From: Streptomyces sp. ATexAB-D23
GTDB lineage: Bacteria > Actinomycetota > Actinomycetes > Streptomycetales > Streptomycetaceae
Direction: 5' to 3'
Assembly: GCF_000373645.1 (NCBI RefSeq)
Contig: NZ_KB892079.1
Location: forward strand, 1-64,000
DNA: 64,000 nucleotides
The notes below the pieces were generated by a model. The model was given only the letters and a program-made list of their open reading frames with translations, ran no database searches and had not been told where the DNA came from. A program made the position numbers and the translations under genes. Each line of letters begins with the position of its first letter. Position 1 is the stretch's first letter. Of this stretch, positions 63,235 to 64,000 are shown in pieces.

Positions 63235-64000
63235 ATGACGACGACCGACTGGGATTCCGCCGCCGCCTCGTTCGACGAGGAGGCAGACCACGGCCTGCTC
63301 GACCCGGTGGTCCGCGACGCCTGGGCGCGGCGGCTGAAGAGCTGGCTGCCCACCGAGACCTGCGACGTGCTCGACCTGGGCTGCGGTACGGGGAGCCTGT
63401 CCCTCCTCGCGGCCGGCCGGGGACACCGGCTCACCGCCGTCGACAGCTCGCCGCGCATGGCGGAGCGCGCCCGCGCCAAGCTGGCCGGTACGGACGCCGA
63501 TGTGCTCGTCGGGGACGCGGCCCGGCCCCCCGTCGGCGACCGGAGATTCGACGTGGTCCTCGCCCGGCACGTGGTGTGGCTGCTGCCCGACCCGGCGGCC
63601 GCCCTGCGCCACTGGGCGGGGCTGCTGCGCCCCGGCGGAAGGCTGGTGCTGGTGGAGGGGGTGTGGAACGGGGACGGCCTGTCCGCCGAGTACCTCACCA
63701 CGCTGCTCGCCCCGCTCACCGAGCGCGTCCACCACGAACGGCTGTCCGACGACCGCGATCTGTGGGGCAAGGAGGTCGACGACGAGCGGTACGCCCTGGT
63801 GGCCCGCGCGCGCCGGCCGCACCGGCACACCGAGGTCGTGGACGTGCACCTGATCCTCCGTCGCGGCTCCGACGTGCTGCTCGCCCGCCGGGCCGGCACG
63901 GGATACGCCGACGGCCTGCTGCACGCCCCGTCCGGGCACGTGGAGGACGGCGAGGACGTGCGGCAGGCGGTGGTCCGGGAGGCGGCCGAGGAGATCGGTC
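63235..64000 (+). CDS. Methyltransferase-Nudix fusion (3' truncated by the window)
   Basis: 255 codons seen. A class I SAM-dependent methyltransferase (CDVLDLGCGTGSLSLLAAGR, TAVDSSPRMAERARAKLAGT, FDVVLARHVVWLLPDPAAAL) is fused at about residue 195 to a Nudix domain (VDVHLILRRGSDVLLARRAG, and the box GHVEDGEDVRQAVVREAAEE plus IG, which fits GX5EX7REUXEEXG). The frame is continuous across the join. Substrates are unknown. No clear ribosome-binding site precedes the ATG; CACGAT lies 6 nt upstream, so it may be leaderless. Confidence 0.85.
   Translation, partial: MTTTDWDSAAASFDEEADHGLLDPVVRDAWARRLKSWLPTETCDVLDLGCGTGSLSLLAAGRGHRLTAVDSSPRMAERARAKLAGTDADVLVGDAARPPVGDRRFDVVLARHVVWLLPDPAAALRHWAGLLRPGGRLVLVEGVWNGDGLSAEYLTTLLAPLTERVHHERLSDDRDLWGKEVDDERYALVARARRPHRHTEVVDVHLILRRGSDVLLARRAGTGYADGLLHAPSGHVEDGEDVRQAVVREAAEEIG

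Overview
The window is Streptomyces chromosome. It is high-GC with strong G/C third-position bias, many GTG starts (plus TTG starts at 9841 and 53022), frequent ATGA/GTGA stop-start overlaps, and families typical of the genus: streptogrisin-type proteases, SepF paralogue, DUF5685, prokaryotic phospholipase A2. The gene order (rrn, fecCD/ABC, tlyA-nadK-recN, pyrG, ald, parA-scpAB-rluB, aroH-tyrA-cmk-plsC-der, sepF-like, dnaE2-imuB, lipase) matches from memory the conserved core segment around SCO1735-SCO1790 of S. coelicolor, read here in reverse. No insertion sequence, tRNA or CRISPR array was seen.
1-2.8 kb: end of a 23S gene, 5S rRNA and a strong terminator, then a very repetitive RDD/RGG-type protein with a TPR-like C-terminus. 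2.8-8.3 kb: DUF1015 protein, HAD phosphatase and an iron-box-controlled permease-permease-ATPase siderophore operon. 8.3-14.9 kb: divergent leaderless pair, then tlyA-nadK-recN, a glycosyltransferase and a rhodanese. 15-23 kb: GH15 hydrolase, pyrG, Nudix hydrolase, a STAND-like TPR protein and alanine dehydrogenase. 23.4-28 kb: chromosome-segregation operon (ParA-like, a possible small DNA-binding protein, ScpA, ScpB, RluB).
28.1-31.6 kb: an NAD-salvage operon (PnuC, NadR-like, NrtR regulator, ADP-ribosylglycohydrolase) behind a palindrome that is very likely the NrtR operator. 32.4-37 kb: aroH-tyrA and cmk-plsC-der. 37-46 kb: less conserved genes, a PAP2 phosphatase, an MFS exporter, an acyl-CoA dehydrogenase, a SepF paralogue and a DUF5685 protein with 22 cysteines in its tail.
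46.2-51.6 kb: an accessory-looking flavin operon (FAD/NAD(P) protein, two luciferase-like monooxygenases, DUF1684) with palindromes, a candidate 33-codon leader ORF and one in-frame TTA codon, suggesting bldA control. 51.8-57 kb: two secreted streptogrisins (SprB- and SprD-like), a TPR protein, a secreted phospholipase A2 and a membrane protein. 57-62 kb: a LexA-box-controlled dnaE2-imuB mutagenesis pair. The window ends with a secreted lipase and a methyltransferase-Nudix fusion cut by the edge.
The most interesting signals are the flavin operon, the NAD-salvage operon with its substituted NadR P-loop and intact NrtR Nudix box, the ParA-small protein-ScpAB cluster, and seven genes with a -10 hexamer 6-8 nt before the start codon, implying leaderless mRNAs.
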